In this document: positions 17,363 through 25,194 of the stretch, piece after piece
How positions within the stretch are numbered: the first letter of the stretch is position 1
Layout: every line of letters begins with the position of its first letter
Assembly (NCBI GenBank): GCA_009786715.1
Contig: WQRN01000008.1
Location: forward strand, 1-33,901
DNA length: 33,901 nucleotides
Direction of reading: 5' to 3'
Source of the DNA: Treponema sp.
GTDB lineage: Bacteria > Spirochaetota > Spirochaetia > Treponematales > Breznakiellaceae
Made by a program: the position numbers and the translations under genes
Notes under the pieces: generated by a model
What the model saw: only the letters and a program-made list of their open reading frames with translations
The model's database searches: none
What the model was told of the DNA's origin: nothing

Positions 17363-18112
17363 GTGAATATAATCTTATTTGAAGAACATGAATTGGGACG
17401 AAGTCTTTCAAGACGCGATGAAAGGACAATTCATCTTTTAAAAGTTTTACATAAAAAACCCGGCGATGAATTCGAAGCCGGTATCCTCGGCGGAATGCGC
17501 GGAACAGGCAGAATCGAAAAAATTAATATCGACGGCTCGATTTTTATCACAATTACGGCGGCAGAACCGCCGCCGTCCCGTCTTCGTTTAAGAATGGCGG
17601 TTTCCTTTGTGCGCCCGATTCAATTGCGGCGCATTTTCAGGGATTTATCCAATATCGGAGTGTCCGCGATCGATCTTGCGGGAACTGATATGGGCGAAAA
17701 AAGTTACCGCGATACTAAACTTTTAATGGACGGCGGCTCCCATGCCGCTCTTGTGGAAGGCGCGGTTCAATCCCGCGATACTTTGCTTCCTTCTTTAAAT
17801 GTTTACGAAAACCTCGGCGCATGGTTAAAAGAGCGTCCCTGGGAAAAAACAGAAATGTGCGCGTCACGCATCCCCCTTCTTTTGGCAATGGATAACATAA
17901 GAGCGGAAGGCTCTTTTTTCAATTTAACTCCGACAAGCCGCCCCGCGGTGATTGCGATAGGCCCTGAAAGGGGATGGTCGGACAGGGAACGCGAATTGTT
18001 CGAGCAGGCGGGATTTTTACGCCTGTCTATGGGAGAGCGCGCGCTTCGCACGGAAACCGCCTGTGTTGCGGCTGCCGCGCTAGCCATGGAAAAAGTTCAA
18101 GACATCATATAA
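17363..18112 (+). CDS. rsmE: 16S rRNA (uracil(1498)-N(3))-methyltransferase
   Basis: Methylates U1498 of 16S rRNA using S-adenosylmethionine. The 249-residue protein has the N-terminal PUA-like domain (HLLKVLHKKPGDEF) and a C-terminal SPOUT knot with the diagnostic AIGPERGWSDRE and LSMGERALRTETAC segments. The start codon is GTG with no Shine-Dalgarno, in line with a leaderless transcript. It is followed 13 bases later by the metallopeptidase gene, apparently in one operon. Confidence 0.96.
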   Translation: MNIILFEEHELGRSLSRRDERTIHLLKVLHKKPGDEFEAGILGGMRGTGRIEKINIDGSIFITITAAEPPPSRLRLRMAVSFVRPIQLRRIFRDLSNIGVSAIDLAGTDMGEKSYRDTKLLMDGGSHAALVEGAVQSRDTLLPSLNVYENLGAWLKERPWEKTEMCASRIPLLLAMDNIRAEGSFFNLTPTSRPAVIAIGPERGWSDRERELFEQAGFLRLSMGERALRTETACVAAAALAMEKVQDII

Positions 18113-18125
18113 GGGAGGATTAATC

Positions 18126-18929
18126 ATGAATCAGGACAAAGTGAAGCAGAAATTACTGGCAATCCAGGACGCGCCTTTGGAATTTTCGCTTATTTATTCC
18201 GGCAAGAAAAGCAAAAAGGTAAACGGACTCTACAAACCCGCATCCCGTGAAATAATCATTCACAATCGCAACTTTCAAGGCGATGAAACAGGCCAAAATC
18301 TGTTACTCTACACGGCGATTCACGAATACGCGCATCATCTTCATGCCTGTTCAAGAGGCGGAACTCTTTCGCCGAGAGCCCATAGCCCTGAATTCTGGGC
18401 TATTTTCCACGAACTTCTTGAAAAAGCCGAAAAAAAGAAAATCTACAGCGATGTATTTTCCGTATCACCCGAATTATTAAAATTAACGGAGGTTATACGC
18501 AGCAAATATTTAAAAAACAACGGAGAGCTGGTTAAAGAAATGGGCAAACATTTAATAAAAGCGCACGAACTTTGCACCGGCATCGGCGTGCGTTTCGAAG
18601 ATTATGTCGACAGAATGCTTCGCATTCCGCGAACCGCCGCCAATACGGCGATGAAAATGTTTGAATACGACATTGCGGCGGAAGTTGGAGCTGATAACAT
18701 GCGTTTTCTCGCCGGAATTCGCGACGGCGATGATCGTAAAGCCGCAGAAACAGCTTTAATTAAAGGCAAAAGTCCTGACAGCGTTAAAGTACAGGTTCGC
18801 GGCAAAGAAAAAGAAGATATCGATCCTGTTACCATATTGGAAAAAGAAAAGCTTCGTCTTGAGAGAACAATTGCAACTCTTAATAAAAGACTTGATGAAG
18901 TTAAAAAAGAACTTCGTGATAAGAAATAA
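18126..18929 (+). CDS. Minigluzincin-like zinc metallopeptidase with C-terminal coiled coil
   Basis: A 267-residue protein with a zincin active site: HEYAH at residues 66-70 (zinc ligands His66 and His70, catalytic Glu67) and a third likely ligand His86 in AHSPEFW, matching the H-S-P-x-F-W pattern of YgjP/SprT-like proteins. The middle (about 110-200) is helical and has no recognised domain. The last 35 residues form a charged coiled coil (EKEKLRLERTIATLNKRLDEV). There is no signal peptide, so it acts in the cytoplasm on an unknown substrate. GGAGG lies seven bases before the ATG. It sits between rsmE and a DNA-binding-type lysine-rich protein. SprT/Wss1 relatives cut DNA-protein crosslinks, but that role is only a guess here. 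Confidence 0.72.
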   Translation: MNQDKVKQKLLAIQDAPLEFSLIYSGKKSKKVNGLYKPASREIIIHNRNFQGDETGQNLLLYTAIHEYAHHLHACSRGGTLSPRAHSPEFWAIFHELLEKAEKKKIYSDVFSVSPELLKLTEVIRSKYLKNNGELVKEMGKHLIKAHELCTGIGVRFEDYVDRMLRIPRTAANTAMKMFEYDIAAEVGADNMRFLAGIRDGDDRKAAETALIKGKSPDSVKVQVRGKEKEDIDPVTILEKEKLRLERTIATLNKRLDEVKKELRDKK

Positions 18930-18975
18930 CAACATTGTGCCGATAAATTATATATAACATTTTTAAGGAGTTATT

Positions 18976-19221
18976 ATGCCAGTAGGTACACCGAAAAAAG
19001 CTGCGATAAAAAAACCCGCAGCAAAAAAAACAACAGCGAAGAAAACAACAGCGAAGAAAACAACGGCTAAAAAGACAACAGCGAAGAAAACAACGGCTAA
19101 AAAGACAACTGCGAAGAAAACAACAGCGAAGAAGACAGCAACAAAGAAGACAGCAGCGAAAAAACCTGCCGCTAAGAAAAAAGCGCCGGCAAAGAAGAAA
19201 AAAGCTGTTCCGAAGATGTAA
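18976..19221 (+). CDS. Lysine-rich histone H1-like protein with KKTTA repeats
   Basis: An 81-residue, extremely basic protein of Lys, Ala, Thr and Pro. It has seven consecutive KKTTA pentapeptides (about residues 17-51), then KKTAT, KKTAA, KKPAA and a lysine-rich end. It resembles bacterial H1-like tails (AlgP, Hc1/Hc2-type), which bind DNA without sequence specificity. No folded domain is present. TAAGGAG lies six bases before the ATG and a strong terminator follows the stop. A nucleoid-compacting or nucleic-acid-binding role is inferred from composition only. Confidence 0.75.
   Translation: MPVGTPKKAAIKKPAAKKTTAKKTTAKKTTAKKTTAKKTTAKKTTAKKTTAKKTATKKTAAKKPAAKKKAPAKKKKAVPKM
19024..19128 (+). 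repeat. 15-bp tandem repeats encoding KKTTA, seven units
   Basis: Units alternate between the types aagaaaacaacagcg and aaaaagacaacagcg. Units 3-4 and 5-6 form an almost identical 30-bp higher-order repeat, which points to recent slippage or unequal crossing-over. Each unit is in frame, so copy number can vary without breaking the protein. Confidence 0.85.
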
Positions 19222-19230
19222 CTGTATAAA

Positions 19231-19261
19231 AGGCGTTCCTTAACCGGAGCGTCTTTTTTTT
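19231..19261 (+). terminator. Rho-independent terminator after the histone-like gene
   Basis: A 9-bp stem (aggcgttcc paired with ggagcgtct, including two G-U pairs) with loop ttaacc runs straight into a T8 tract. It begins 10 bases after the stop codon. Confidence 0.88.
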
Positions 19262-19276
19262 AGCGTTTTCCCGCCT

Positions 19277-19305
19277 TTGATTTTTCCCTCCAAGTTTGCT
19301 ATTAT
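19277..19305 (+). promoter_or_regulatory. Predicted leaderless promoter of the cysteine desulfurase gene
   Basis: TTGATT (19277-19282) and TATTAT (19300-19305) are 17 bases apart. The -10 ends eight bases before the ATG at 19314. No ribosome-binding site is visible. Confidence 0.5.
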
Positions 19306-19313
19306 TATAAAAA

Positions 19314-20480
19314 ATGAGAAAAGTATATATAGATTACAACGCTACCACCCCTCTAAGACCGGAAGTAAAAGCCGCCATGACGGAGGATTTGGAAATTTTC
19401 GGCAATGCTTCCAGTATGCATGCCTCGGGAAGACTGGCTCATGCCAGAATAGAGCGGGCAAGAGCTGCGATCAGCGCTTTTATCGGCGCAAAAAACGGGA
19501 CAATCATATTTACTTCAGGCGGTTCGGAAGCGAATAATACGGTTTTTCAAACGATGCGCCGCCTAATTGAATCCTCTGCCGCTGCCCGCGATGAAATCTT
19601 AACAACCGCGATTGAGCATCCGTGTGTTATGAACTCCGCGATGAACCTTAAAAACGCGGGTTTTAAAGTTACATTCCTTCCTGTTGACGAATACGGCAAG
19701 CTCAAAATGGAAGAATTGGAAAAGGCGTTGAATGAAAAAACGCTTTTTGTTTCTGTAATGGCAGCCAATAATGAAATCGGCACCGTGCAGGATATACAAA
19801 AAATTACCGCTCTTGTTAAAAAAGCAGGCGCTTTTATGCACATAGACGCGGTGCAGGCCGCGGGAAAAATCCCTCTTAACGCGGAAGAACTGAGCGCCGA
19901 TTATATTACAATTTCCGCGCATAAAATCTACGGCCCAAAAGGCGTGGGCGCGCTTTATGTAAAAAAAGGCGCGCCGCTGTTTCCGCTTGTTCTCGGCGGG
20001 CATCAGGAAGACGGTTTAAGAGCGGGAACATACAATAATATTGGTATTCTTGGTTTTGGAAGAGCGGCGGAGCTTGCCGCGGGTGAAACGGAAAGATACG
20101 GCAGCGAGATGTCCGCCCTGCGCAACAGACTGCGCGCGGGACTTTCTGAAAAAATCCCGAATATTAAAATAAACGGACATCCTTCCGATGTGCTGCCGAA
20201 TACGCTTAATGTATCCTTCCCGGGCGCGGAAGGAGAGTCAATTCTTCTTTCTATGGATATGCAGGGAGTTGAAGCGTCAACAGGTTCCGCCTGCGCATCG
20301 GGAAGCCTTGAGCCTTCGCATGTGCTTATGGCAACCGGAGTCGGTCCTGAGCTTGCGCACGGTTCAATAAGGTTCAGTCTTGGGTGGGGTATCACAGAAA
20401 GCGATATTGATTATATAATTGAAGTGCTTGCGCCGATAATCGCGCGGTTAAGGGCAATGTCGACATTGTCAGATTGTTAG
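19314..20480 (+). CDS. nifS: Cysteine desulfurase (NifS/IscS family)
   Basis: A PLP enzyme that removes sulfur from cysteine to give alanine and an enzyme persulfide for Fe-S cluster assembly. The 388-residue protein has YIDYNATTPLRPEV at the N-terminus, EHPC (His102), HIDAVQAAGK, the PLP lysine Lys204 in SAHKIYGPKGVGAL, and the mobile catalytic cysteine Cys327 in STGSACASGSLEPSHVL, typical of group I enzymes. The scaffold gene follows 21 bases later in the same operon. The choice between nifS and iscS is by convention, and a nif-type name fits the NifU-type partner. Confidence 0.95.
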   Translation: MRKVYIDYNATTPLRPEVKAAMTEDLEIFGNASSMHASGRLAHARIERARAAISAFIGAKNGTIIFTSGGSEANNTVFQTMRRLIESSAAARDEILTTAIEHPCVMNSAMNLKNAGFKVTFLPVDEYGKLKMEELEKALNEKTLFVSVMAANNEIGTVQDIQKITALVKKAGAFMHIDAVQAAGKIPLNAEELSADYITISAHKIYGPKGVGALYVKKGAPLFPLVLGGHQEDGLRAGTYNNIGILGFGRAAELAAGETERYGSEMSALRNRLRAGLSEKIPNIKINGHPSDVLPNTLNVSFPGAEGESILLSMDMQGVEASTGSACASGSLEPSHVLMATGVGPELAHGSIRFSLGWGITESDIDYIIEVLAPIIARLRAMSTLSDC

Positions 20481-20501
20481 ATATAATTTGCAGGGAGTCT
20501 T

Positions 20502-21098
20502 ATGTCAGACTGGCTATATTCAGATACGGTTAAAGATCATTTTTCAAATCCGCGCAATGTGCTTCTTGAAGATGAAGCTTCTTTTGCGCCTGATGCCAAG
20601 GGGCAGACAGGGAACATTAAATGCGGAGATCAGATGCTCATGCTCCTTAAAATAAAAGATGATGTAATTACCGATGTCCGCTGGAAGACTTACGGCTGCG
20701 CAAGCGCTATAGCGAGCACCAGTATGCTCTCCGAAACCATCAAGGGAATGAAGATTGAAGACGCTTATAAAATCAAACCGGAAGATCTTGTCGCGAAACT
20801 GGGAGGGCTTCCGAGCTTTAAAATACATTGTTCCGTTTTAGGCGATAAAGCGCTGCGCGCCGCAATAAACGATTACCTTGATAAAACAGGCAGGCAGGGA
20901 TTATTTGTTGAAGAATCTGTTGTTGTCTGTCATTGTCTTGGAATTACGGAGAAAGATATAGAAACCGCTTTTCATAACGGAGCGAGAAACTGGGAGCAGC
21001 TTCAGCAAGCTACAAAGATTGGAACAGTTTGCACAAGCTGTAAAGAAAAAGCCGCGGATTTGCTCCACGGCTTTGAACACATTTACGGCGCTAATTAA
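20502..21098 (+). CDS. nifU: NifU-like Fe-S scaffold: IscU domain plus BFD-type [2Fe-2S] domain
   Basis: Scaffold on which Fe-S clusters are built with sulfur from the adjacent desulfurase. Residues 1-128 are an IscU domain with the three cluster cysteines Cys41 (KCGD), Cys66 (YGCAS) and Cys110 (HCSVLG). Residues 140-190 are a BFD-like domain with Cys143, Cys145, Cys177 and Cys180 (VCHCLG and VCTSC), the permanent [2Fe-2S] site of NifU. The C-terminal Nfu domain of full-length NifU (about 300 aa) is absent, so this is a two-domain form. AGGGAG precedes the ATG. The gene ends four bases from the convergent P83-like gene, and its 3' part contains that gene's terminator on the other strand. Confidence 0.93.
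   Translation: MSDWLYSDTVKDHFSNPRNVLLEDEASFAPDAKGQTGNIKCGDQMLMLLKIKDDVITDVRWKTYGCASAIASTSMLSETIKGMKIEDAYKIKPEDLVAKLGGLPSFKIHCSVLGDKALRAAINDYLDKTGRQGLFVEESVVVCHCLGITEKDIETAFHNGARNWEQLQQATKIGTVCTSCKEKAADLLHGFEHIYGAN
21042..21074 (-). terminator. Terminator of the P83/100-like gene, embedded in nifU
   Basis: Read on the minus strand, an 11-bp stem (arms at 21074-21064 and 21058-21048, one T-G wobble) with a 5-base loop is followed by a T-rich tract (cttt, ttcttt). It lies about 30 bases past the P83-like stop codon and inside the antisense strand of nifU codons for KEKAADLLHGF. On the plus strand it has no T-tract, so it should act in one direction only. Confidence 0.75.
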
Positions 21099-21102
21099 TA
21101 AG

Positions 21103-22656
21103 CTAAAACTTCACTTCGGTTAGATCCATCGGATTCAGAATTAACGGAGAGCCGTCGGTATTTTGCGTTAAAAGTTTTCCCTGCTGGATTGTAACAGAAG
21201 CTCCGGTATGCACCTTTATTATGGATTTCGCCTGCAGTTCAAGATTCGTGTTAAAACGTCCCAGGTAACATTCACCTGTGGAAAGATTTGTAGTTATCGC
21301 GTAGAGATCGTTTCCGTTTACCCATAACAGGCTTCCCGTTAAAATGTCATCCTGTCCCTGTCTTGCCATTTCAAGGCTGTTCTGATTCAGTTCAACAAGG
21401 CGTACGGCGCCCTGACCTGTATTTTCACCGGCGATCGCGAGAATTCTTCCGCCGATAAATGTTACAGTTCTTGTATGAACCGTATTAAGAGGTGATTTTC
21501 TAATTAAGTTTCCGTCTGCCGGATTAAAACGGTTTAACCTTCCCATGTATGTAGGATCAGTCTTTTCTATTGATATGCCGAAAATGCCGCCCGCTGGTTC
21601 CTGGGCAATAACGGCCTGCTGATCCCTTGCAATCTCCTGGCGCTGTGCCTGAGCTTCATCGGATTTTTGCTCAGCGAAATCCTGAAGCTTTTGCGCTTCT
21701 TCGCGGCGCTGATCGAGAGCTTCTTCGCGCCTGTCAAGTGCTTCCTCTTTTTTAGCGGCTTCCTGTTGCGCCTTCGCGTCTCCGGCTTCTTCAGCTCTCT
21801 GTCTTTCCTGCGCAACCTGCTGTCTTTCGTTTGCTATCTGTCTTTCTTCCTGTCTGACTTCCTGACGTTCTCTTTGAGCCTGCCTGTCCGCCTGCGCGGC
21901 TTCGCGTTCCATCAGGTTAACCATTCCCTGTCTTTGGGGGATACCCTGATCGTCCTCTTTGCGCATCTCTTCGATAACTCTTGAGTCGGAAATAGTGCTT
22001 GTGTCAATCGAACTTAAACCGCCGATACCCAAAGGAATAACAATTAAAGTTCTGCCCGGCCATTCGTCGTATCGAATTGAAAGGCCGACTTTATCTTTTG
22101 TCAGATTGCCCATAACCTGATTCTTGTAGCGCTCTGTAAAATAATCCCAATGACCGCGGTATACGGCATTGTAAATAGTTATATATTCAGCAAGAAGGGC
22201 GGCGTCTCTCTCAGAATAATTATAGGCTGCCTGCAAATAACCTTGAATGATTACGCGCAGGTTGCGGATATGATCTACGCTTGTATCTACGCCAAGTCCT
22301 AAGATATCGGCGTCGATTTTACTTCCTTCGGAACCTGAAACGCAGTGAATAATAAAATATCTGTTAACTGAGCCGGCTTGAAATTCATATGAATAGGTAT
22401 TTTTTTGCTCTTGCGACATCGCAGCCAGAGTAGAAGCGTTACCTCTCTCTCTTTCCGAGATGACACGGCCCATAACTACGCCGATTTGGCGGATTTCCTC
22501 TCTGGTGTCCAGTCTGGCATGAGGACCTTCATAATTTATGAATACGACAGGGGGAAGATCCTGCAATTCATCGCGGTTAACCTGGGCAAAACCGGTAACA
22601 GTAATTGTTATAAAGATAAAAGCGGCTATTAAAACCCTGTATTTTGACATTTTCAT
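21103..22656 (-). CDS. P83/100 antigen-like exported protein
   Basis: A 517-residue exported protein resembling the Borrelia/Treponema P83/100 antigen family. The start at 22656 (MKMSKYRVLIAAFIF) is chosen because AGGAG lies five bases upstream and a signal peptide follows at once, ending ...VTGFAQ. The in-frame extension to 22938 would run across the divergent antitoxin gene. Layout: N-terminal globular domain about 25-245, a long Gln/Glu/Arg-rich coiled coil about 265-385 (QADRQAQRERQEVRQEERQ and similar), then a C-terminal beta-rich domain about 390-517 with propeller-like strands. Its likely place is the periplasm or envelope. Function is unknown even in well-studied relatives. A TATAAT at 22680-22675 is its likely -10. 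Confidence 0.82.
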   Translation of the reverse strand: MKMSKYRVLIAAFIFITITVTGFAQVNRDELQDLPPVVFINYEGPHARLDTREEIRQIGVVMGRVISERERGNASTLAAMSQEQKNTYSYEFQAGSVNRYFIIHCVSGSEGSKIDADILGLGVDTSVDHIRNLRVIIQGYLQAAYNYSERDAALLAEYITIYNAVYRGHWDYFTERYKNQVMGNLTKDKVGLSIRYDEWPGRTLIVIPLGIGGLSSIDTSTISDSRVIEEMRKEDDQGIPQRQGMVNLMEREAAQADRQAQRERQEVRQEERQIANERQQVAQERQRAEEAGDAKAQQEAAKKEEALDRREEALDQRREEAQKLQDFAEQKSDEAQAQRQEIARDQQAVIAQEPAGGIFGISIEKTDPTYMGRLNRFNPADGNLIRKSPLNTVHTRTVTFIGGRILAIAGENTGQGAVRLVELNQNSLEMARQGQDDILTGSLLWVNGNDLYAITTNLSTGECYLGRFNTNLELQAKSIIKVHTGASVTIQQGKLLTQNTDGSPLILNPMDLTEVKF

Positions 22657-22738
22657 GATAACTCCTGATGTAGAATTATAGTACATTTTTATGAATTTGG
22701 GAATAGAAAACAAAATTCGCAAATCTTCAAAAAACCGC

Positions 22739-22775
22739 TTGACAATTTTATAACACGGTATTACAATCTGTAATA
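22739..22775 (+). promoter_or_regulatory. Leaderless promoter and operator of the toxin-antitoxin pair
   Basis: Consensus TTGACA (22739-22744) and TACAAT (22762-22767) are exactly 17 bases apart. The -10 ends seven bases before the ATG at 22775. A perfect inverted repeat with arms tattac and gtaata (22759-22764 and 22770-22775, 5-base centre) covers the -10 and start point. That is where an RHH antitoxin would bind to repress its own operon. Confidence 0.7.
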
Positions 22776-23074
22776 TGAGTGTTAAATTATTAGACAAGAA
22801 AAGCCGAATAAAAAACGAGGTTATTACTACTGCAAGGCTCCCCTTGGAAACAAGGAACAAGCTTGTCACACTTTCAAAGCATAAAAACATGACAAAATCA
22901 GAGGTAATAATCGAGGCTCTGAATATGCTCTTCGACAAAGAAGAACATGAGATGGATTCCTATACTCTCGGCTTGCCGTATTTCGGCAAGTACGGTTCAG
23001 GTATAGGAGATCTTTCAACAACATACAAACAACGTTTAAAAGAGAAATTACGTGCACGACAGAATTCTTATTGA
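22775..23074 (+). CDS. Ribbon-helix-helix antitoxin (VapB-like)
   Basis: A 99-residue protein whose N-terminal half fits a ribbon-helix-helix fold: a short strand (VITTARLP), helix ETRNKLVTLSKH, a turn, then helix TKSEVIIEALNMLFDKEE. The C-terminal tail (YTLGLPYFGKYGSGIGDLS) probably wraps and blocks the toxin. It would bind the operator over its own promoter and neutralise the PIN toxin encoded next, with which it overlaps by 23 bases. Antitoxin identity rests on this arrangement more than on family sequence. Confidence 0.78.
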   Translation: MSVKLLDKKSRIKNEVITTARLPLETRNKLVTLSKHKNMTKSEVIIEALNMLFDKEEHEMDSYTLGLPYFGKYGSGIGDLSTTYKQRLKEKLRARQNSY

Positions 23075-23474
23075 TTCAGGTCCGTTTATCGCCCTGTTTG
23101 ACGCCAGCGATAATCAGCATAAAAAAGTTAAAGACTTTTTTGCGAATTATCAATATTGCTTGATAAGCACGCTTGCGGTTTTAACAGAGGTTTCTCATAT
23201 GCTGGATTTCAGCACTAAAGCTCAGAATGATTTTTATGAATGGGTAATGTATCACGGCGTAATTATATGTGATATTAACCAAAACGATTTACCCAGAATT
23301 GTTGATATAACGCAAAAGTATGCCGATTTGCCGATGGATCTTGCCGACGCGACTTTAGTTGTAGCAGCCGAAAAAACCGGCATCAGAGAAATTATCAGCC
23401 TTGATAAAGATTTCGATATATACCGTCTGCCCGGAAAAGAAAAAATTCAAAATGTATATAAACCGTTATCTTAG
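23052..23474 (+). CDS. PIN-domain ribonuclease toxin (VapC-like)
   Basis: A 140-residue PIN domain. The acidic Mg2+ site is visible as Asp8 (ILIDSGPF), Glu46 (LTEVSHML), Asp99 (MDLADATLV) and Asp118 (SLDKDFDIY), the order expected for VapC-type endoribonucleases, which usually cut tRNA or rRNA. The start is GTG at 23052, inside the antitoxin gene, which implies coupled translation. No ATG fits, because ILIDSG must be included. The last 9 bases overlap the convergent propeller/HEAT gene. Confidence 0.85.
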   Translation: MHDRILIDSGPFIALFDASDNQHKKVKDFFANYQYCLISTLAVLTEVSHMLDFSTKAQNDFYEWVMYHGVIICDINQNDLPRIVDITQKYADLPMDLADATLVVAAEKTGIREIISLDKDFDIYRLPGKEKIQNVYKPLS

Positions 23475-25154
23475 AGACGCAAGTTCTTTATTTGCCTGTC
23501 TTCTCGCAATATGCGGCTGACTGGCTGCCGTAATCATGTTTAAAATTTTAATTCCCATTTCGCTGAGAGGCGGTCCTGAAAAGCGGCATAACGCTCCTGT
23601 CGCCGAAGCGATCGCGGTTAATATATTGCCGTCTTTTACTGTGGGATCATAAATCAGCAAATGCAAAAATGTTTGAAGCGCGGTTCCCTGCGGATCCACG
23701 CCAATGTCTCCAATAGCGGTTATTGCCGCCGCTCTGATTGTCGGTTCATTATCAGTTTTAAAAATATTTACAAGCCATGGAATGGTTTCCAGCGAGCCCA
23801 TTTTCCCAAGCAGACTGATTGCGTTAAGGCGCATTTGTATATGTTCTCTTCCTGCAGAGACTGTCAGTAAAAATGATGTCCAGTCAGGTTCATTTTCTCC
23901 AACCTTACCCTGGTTTATCGCCTTAGAAATATAATCGAGTTTTGCTTTTCTTTCCTGTAAGTTAAGAGGAATATTCAAAGCGTCAACGGCGCGGGGCCGC
24001 CCCATGCCGTACGAGCCTTGCGGTTTCGGGCCGTAAAGAGAATTTTCTTCGCGCAGAACACGGTCTTCAATTTTATAAGCGTAAAGTATCCAGTCGTTAC
24101 CGCCTGAGTACAGCACCCCGTCATTTCCGAAAGCGGGAATTGACGCCGCGTTCTGCAGGAATGTAAACCAGAGCCTTTTACCTTCAGGGGAAAAACACGA
24201 TACGCCGTTTCTGGAAAGTATATAAATCCCCCTTTCGTCAAAAAACATTTCCGCTTCCATATCCGCTCTGTTTCCTGAATTGATCATTTCCTTTATATGA
24301 GTGTCGCCTGTCCATATAATTTTTTTCTCATCCGCCGACACAAACGCGATTCTTCCGTCTCTCATGACTGCCGCTATATTATTTCCTTTTCCGGCAGCCG
24401 CAAGCGGATTGGACGGGAGTTTTGGCAGCAATATTACATGACTGTCGACTTTCGCGGAAAAGAACCAGTCTTCGGCTGAGTCTAGTATTTCAATTGCGCC
24501 GTCTGTATATACAATTAATATTTTTTGCTGCTCAATTGAAATTAATTGTGCCGGCGTATTTGAAATTGTCCATTTTTTTAAGTTTCCAAAAGGATCAGAG
24601 CGGCAGATTTCTTTATTCTCAAGGGCAAATATAATTCCGCCGTATCTGTCAAGTTTCGGCGCGATAAAAAAAGGCGTTTCGAATGTTTGCGTCCATAATT
24701 GATTTCCCGATGCTGTATAACAGACTATTTTATTATCGGCAGGCGCGAACAATCTGCCGTCCCAGCCTGTTATTACATGCGCGCTTAATGCGCTGCCGAG
24801 ATCGCGCCGCCATAATTCGCGTCCGGCGCGGTTTACCGCTATCAGTGTGCCGTTTGTTCTTGAAATATACGATGTGCCTTCCCGCGATCGCGTAACATAC
24901 GGACTTATTCTGCCTCTCGCGGAAAAATTCCACATTGAAGTTCCGGCGGTAGAGTAGGCTCTGATATTTCCTCCGTCGAGAGCTACAACCGCGGATTGAG
25001 CCTGAACCGACGGCAATGAAACAACAGCGCCGCCGAGAGCTTGACGCCATAACGGGTCATTTGTTACTAAACCCTGCTCGCGGGCATCACCCTGAGCGGA
25101 CGCCGGAAATATTGCAATGAGGAATAATATGAATATTTTAACAAATTGATGCAT
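23466..25154 (-). CDS. Exported PQQ-like beta-propeller protein with C-terminal HEAT domain
   Basis: A 562-residue protein with a clear signal peptide (MHQFVKIFILFLIAIFPASA). Residues about 30-380 carry propeller strands of the PQQ/WD type, for example VVALDGGNIRAYSTAGTSMW, LIAVNRAGRELWRRDL and NKIVCYTASGNQLWTQTF, each ending in a Trp-containing blade motif. Residues about 435-562 form HEAT-like helical repeats (NAISLLGKMGSLETIPWLV, AAAITAIGDIG). It is probably periplasmic and holds a protein partner. A BamB-like scaffold role is possible but unproven. There is no ribosome-binding site, and an extended -10 seven bases upstream suggests a leaderless mRNA. The HEAT part is homologous to the protein at 31432-32136. 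Confidence 0.8.
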   Translation of the reverse strand: MHQFVKIFILFLIAIFPASAQGDAREQGLVTNDPLWRQALGGAVVSLPSVQAQSAVVALDGGNIRAYSTAGTSMWNFSARGRISPYVTRSREGTSYISRTNGTLIAVNRAGRELWRRDLGSALSAHVITGWDGRLFAPADNKIVCYTASGNQLWTQTFETPFFIAPKLDRYGGIIFALENKEICRSDPFGNLKKWTISNTPAQLISIEQQKILIVYTDGAIEILDSAEDWFFSAKVDSHVILLPKLPSNPLAAAGKGNNIAAVMRDGRIAFVSADEKKIIWTGDTHIKEMINSGNRADMEAEMFFDERGIYILSRNGVSCFSPEGKRLWFTFLQNAASIPAFGNDGVLYSGGNDWILYAYKIEDRVLREENSLYGPKPQGSYGMGRPRAVDALNIPLNLQERKAKLDYISKAINQGKVGENEPDWTSFLLTVSAGREHIQMRLNAISLLGKMGSLETIPWLVNIFKTDNEPTIRAAAITAIGDIGVDPQGTALQTFLHLLIYDPTVKDGNILTAIASATGALCRFSGPPLSEMGIKILNMITAASQPHIARRQANKELASLR

Positions 25155-25161
25155 TTACTTA

Positions 25162-25170
25162 ATTATATCA
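25162..25170 (-). promoter_or_regulatory. Extended -10 leaderless promoter of the propeller/HEAT gene
   Basis: On the minus strand, TGATATAAT (25170-25162) is an extended -10 ending seven bases before the ATG at 25154. The gap to the divergent methyltransferase gene is only 40 bases, so its promoter (TATGAT at 25179-25184 or TATAAA at 25184-25189) must lie almost back to back. Confidence 0.55.
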
Positions 25171-25194
25171 CATTAAATTATGATATAAATAGTT

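Noticed and set aside
22657..22938. Extension of the P83-like gene upstream to 22938
   Set aside because: It would run antisense through the antitoxin gene and put a non-signal sequence before a clear signal peptide that has its own AGGAG.
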